A DNA stretch of 6,872 nt from Actinomycetota bacterium (lineage in GTDB: Bacteria; Actinomycetota; Actinomycetes; Nanopelagicales; Nanopelagicaceae), in the NCBI GenBank assembly GCA_009704445.1, contig WLED01000057.1, positions 1-6,872 on the forward strand. Direction: 5' to 3'. The notes beneath the pieces are model-generated. The model worked only from the letters and a program-made list of their open reading frames with translations, did no database searches and was not told the DNA's origin. Shown piece by piece: positions 5,739 through 6,872 of this stretch; position 1 is the stretch's first letter; each line of letters begins with the position of its first letter. A program made the position numbers and the translations under genes.

Positions 5739-6582
5739 CTGGATTCCCAATCATCTCAAGGTAGATATCTTCTAGAGATGGCCTTGTCACAATCAATTCA
5801 GGCACTTCTCCACCAAATGAAGTCGAAAGTTTGGTAACAAGATCTGTTGGGTTATCTGTTTTCTCCAACTTGATCTGTGCTCCATCACGCCATTGAACAG
5901 TGGCCTGAGCCGTGGCGCGACCACCTAGTTCAGTTGGGGTAGAGACCTCAACTATTTGGCCATGGTTGATGACAGCAACTCGATCAGCAAGTGCTTGCGC
6001 CTCATCTAAATAATGCGTTGTCAAAAGAATTGTTGTTCCATCACTTCGAAGTTGTTGAATAAGCGACCAGAATGCACGCCGTGCCTGAGGGTCAAAGCCA
6101 GTTGTTGGCTCATCTAAGAACAAGAGCTCTGGATTTCCAATGATTCCAAGTGCAACATCTAATCGACGGCGTTGACCTCCAGATAAAGTTCGAATGAGTG
6201 CGCCTTGTTTTTCAGATAGACCGACACTGTCTATAACGTGCTGAACATCTAAGGGATTTGAGTAGTAGTTACTGAAGTGTTCAACTGTTTCACCAACGCT
6301 TAAGTCACCAGCATCTGCCGAGTTTTGTAAAACTATTCCAATACGGTTTCGCCATTCACGCGATTCTTGACCTTTAATTTGTGGATCAATGCCAAGCACG
6401 CTGACAGATCCTGAATCCCGAACTCTGAAACCTTCGAGAATTTCTACAGTTGTAGTTTTGCCAGCCCCGTTTGGGCCAAGAAGAGAGAAGATTTCACCTT
6501 GCTCGATCTGAAGGTCGAGTCCGCGAACTGCCTGCAAAGCACCATAGTTTTTCTTGAGGCCTTTAACTTCGATGAGGCTCAT
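5731..6582 (-). CDS. ABC transporter ATP-binding protein (CcmA/DrrA-like)
   Basis: ATPase subunit that powers the adjacent ABC-2 permease from the cytoplasmic face. It has 283 residues. Seen in order: Walker A GPNGAGKT at 36-43; Q-loop Gln86 in IGIVLQ; the signature LSGGQRRR from 133; Walker B LLFLDE at 153-158 with catalytic Glu158; D-loop near TTGFDP; and H-loop His190 in LLTTHYLDEA. All are intact. A C-terminal extension of about 75 residues ends in RPSLEDIYLEMIG, which is common in ABC-2 ATPases of the drug-export type. It is the first gene of a three-gene minus-strand operon. The ATG at 6582 has a TAAAGT box 6 nt upstream and no Shine-Dalgarno, suggesting leaderless translation. The substrate is unknown. 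Confidence 0.96.
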   Translation of the reverse strand: MSLIEVKGLKKNYGALQAVRGLDLQIEQGEIFSLLGPNGAGKTTTVEILEGFRVRDSGSVSVLGIDPQIKGQESREWRNRIGIVLQNSADAGDLSVGETVEHFSNYYSNPLDVQHVIDSVGLSEKQGALIRTLSGGQRRRLDVALGIIGNPELLFLDEPTTGFDPQARRAFWSLIQQLRSDGTTILLTTHYLDEAQALADRVAVINHGQIVEVSTPTELGGRATAQATVQWRDGAQIKLEKTDNPTDLVTKLSTSFGGEVPELIVTRPSLEDIYLEMIGNPDE

Positions 6583-6588
6583 GCCGAT

Positions 6589-6594
6589 ACTTTA
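6589..6594 (-). promoter_or_regulatory. Probable -10 box of the ABC operon (leaderless)
   Basis: On the minus strand TAAAGT (TANNNT) is separated by exactly 6 nt from the ATPase ATG at 6582. This is the same geometry as at both sides of the murA/pduO spacer. The -35 region is not recognisable. Confidence 0.45.
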
Positions 6595-6598
6595 CTAT
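6593..6598 (+). promoter_or_regulatory. Possible -10 box of the rightmost gene
   Basis: TACTAT (TANNNT) lies 14 nt before the GTG at 6613, so a transcript would carry a leader of only a few bases. It overlaps the divergent ABC -10 box by two bases, so the two promoters could compete. Nothing better is present in the 30-bp spacer, and no Shine-Dalgarno is seen. Confidence 0.3.
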
Positions 6599-6612
6599 GC
6601 GAAAATACTCCT

Positions 6613-6872
6613 GTGAGCCCGCGTAGAAATTATCCAAAGAAGCGAGAAAAGCCGGTTGAACCGCGTGAAATCAATATTGCCTCTACGGGTGAGAGTAGAG
6701 AAGATCACAAAGATGGGACGTATATTGTTCGCCGATTAACTGGTTCGGGATCTACAAAGCCATATCGATGCCCAGGTTGTGATCAGCTGATTCCTTTAGC
6801 AACACCACACATAGTTGCATGGCTTGAATATGATGAAGATGGTCGCCGCCATTGGCACAATACATGTTGGAG
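6613..6872 (+). CDS. Small Cys/His-rich putative zinc-binding protein (3'-truncated by window edge)
   Basis: The frame runs open from GTG at 6613 to the end of the window, 86 codons plus two bases. The start MSPRRNYPKKREKP resembles, from memory, a conserved actinobacterial family (MSPRRNRP...) often labelled only 'ATP/GTP-binding protein' without good evidence. Residues 1-30 are basic and low in hydrophobics. After that come CPGC (Cys53, Cys56), TPHIVAW (His66) and HWHNTC (His80, His82, Cys85), a CxxC...HxHxxC pattern that could bind zinc in a treble-clef or HNH-like fold. No Walker A motif is present in the visible part, so the ATP/GTP label is not supported here. No in-frame ATG, GTG or TTG occurs in the spacer upstream, which supports the GTG. 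It is divergent from the ABC operon across 30 bp. Function is unknown. Confidence 0.8.
   Translation, partial: MSPRRNYPKKREKPVEPREINIASTGESREDHKDGTYIVRRLTGSGSTKPYRCPGCDQLIPLATPHIVAWLEYDEDGRRHWHNTCW

Overview
The window looks like chromosomal DNA from a low-GC actinobacterium. The best guess is a streamlined freshwater lineage of the acI / Nanopelagicales type. The evidence is protein families of actinobacterial flavour (MurA with Asp in place of the fosfomycin-target Cys, a class II GlpX fructose-bisphosphatase, an MSPRRN-type putative zinc protein), in AT-rich DNA with very short intergenic gaps, several gene overlaps and apparent leaderless promoters. The taxonomic call is an inference from these traits; no marker gene was searched. 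No mobile elements, RNA genes, CRISPR arrays or phage genes were seen.

Layout. (1) Positions 1-1322, + strand: the 3' end of the F-type ATP synthase operon. It holds atpD (beta, missing its first ~120 residues at the window edge) and atpC (epsilon, only 83 residues, apparently without the C-terminal helical domain). (2) 1323-1418: a 96-bp AT-rich convergent spacer with weak hairpins. (3) 1419-3616, - strand: murA then glpX, joined by an ATGA stop/start overlap. (4) 3617-3644: a 28-bp divergent spacer in which both flanking genes have a TANNNT box exactly 6 nt before their ATG. (5) 3645-4217, + strand: a PduO-type ATP:cob(I)alamin adenosyltransferase. Its stop codon overlaps that of the convergent neighbour. 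(6) 4214-6582, - strand: a three-gene operon read right to left, consisting of an ABC ATPase, an ABC-2 permease and a secreted Lys/Pro/Thr-repeat protein, with both junctions overlapping by 8 nt. (7) 6583-6612: a short divergent spacer. (8) 6613-6872, + strand: the start of a small Cys/His-rich putative zinc-binding protein, cut by the window edge.

How the genes relate. AtpD and AtpC belong to the same F1 sector. GlpX makes fructose-6-phosphate, the entry point to UDP-GlcNAc, which MurA combines with phosphoenolpyruvate in the first committed step of peptidoglycan synthesis, so the murA-glpX coupling has a plausible metabolic logic. The adenosyltransferase supplies coenzyme B12 to enzymes outside the window. 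The ABC ATPase and permease form an ABC-2 exporter of unknown substrate, and the co-transcribed secreted repeat protein may act with it on the outside of the cell. Most of the window is core housekeeping DNA. The least explained item is the repeat-bearing secreted protein at 4214-4951.
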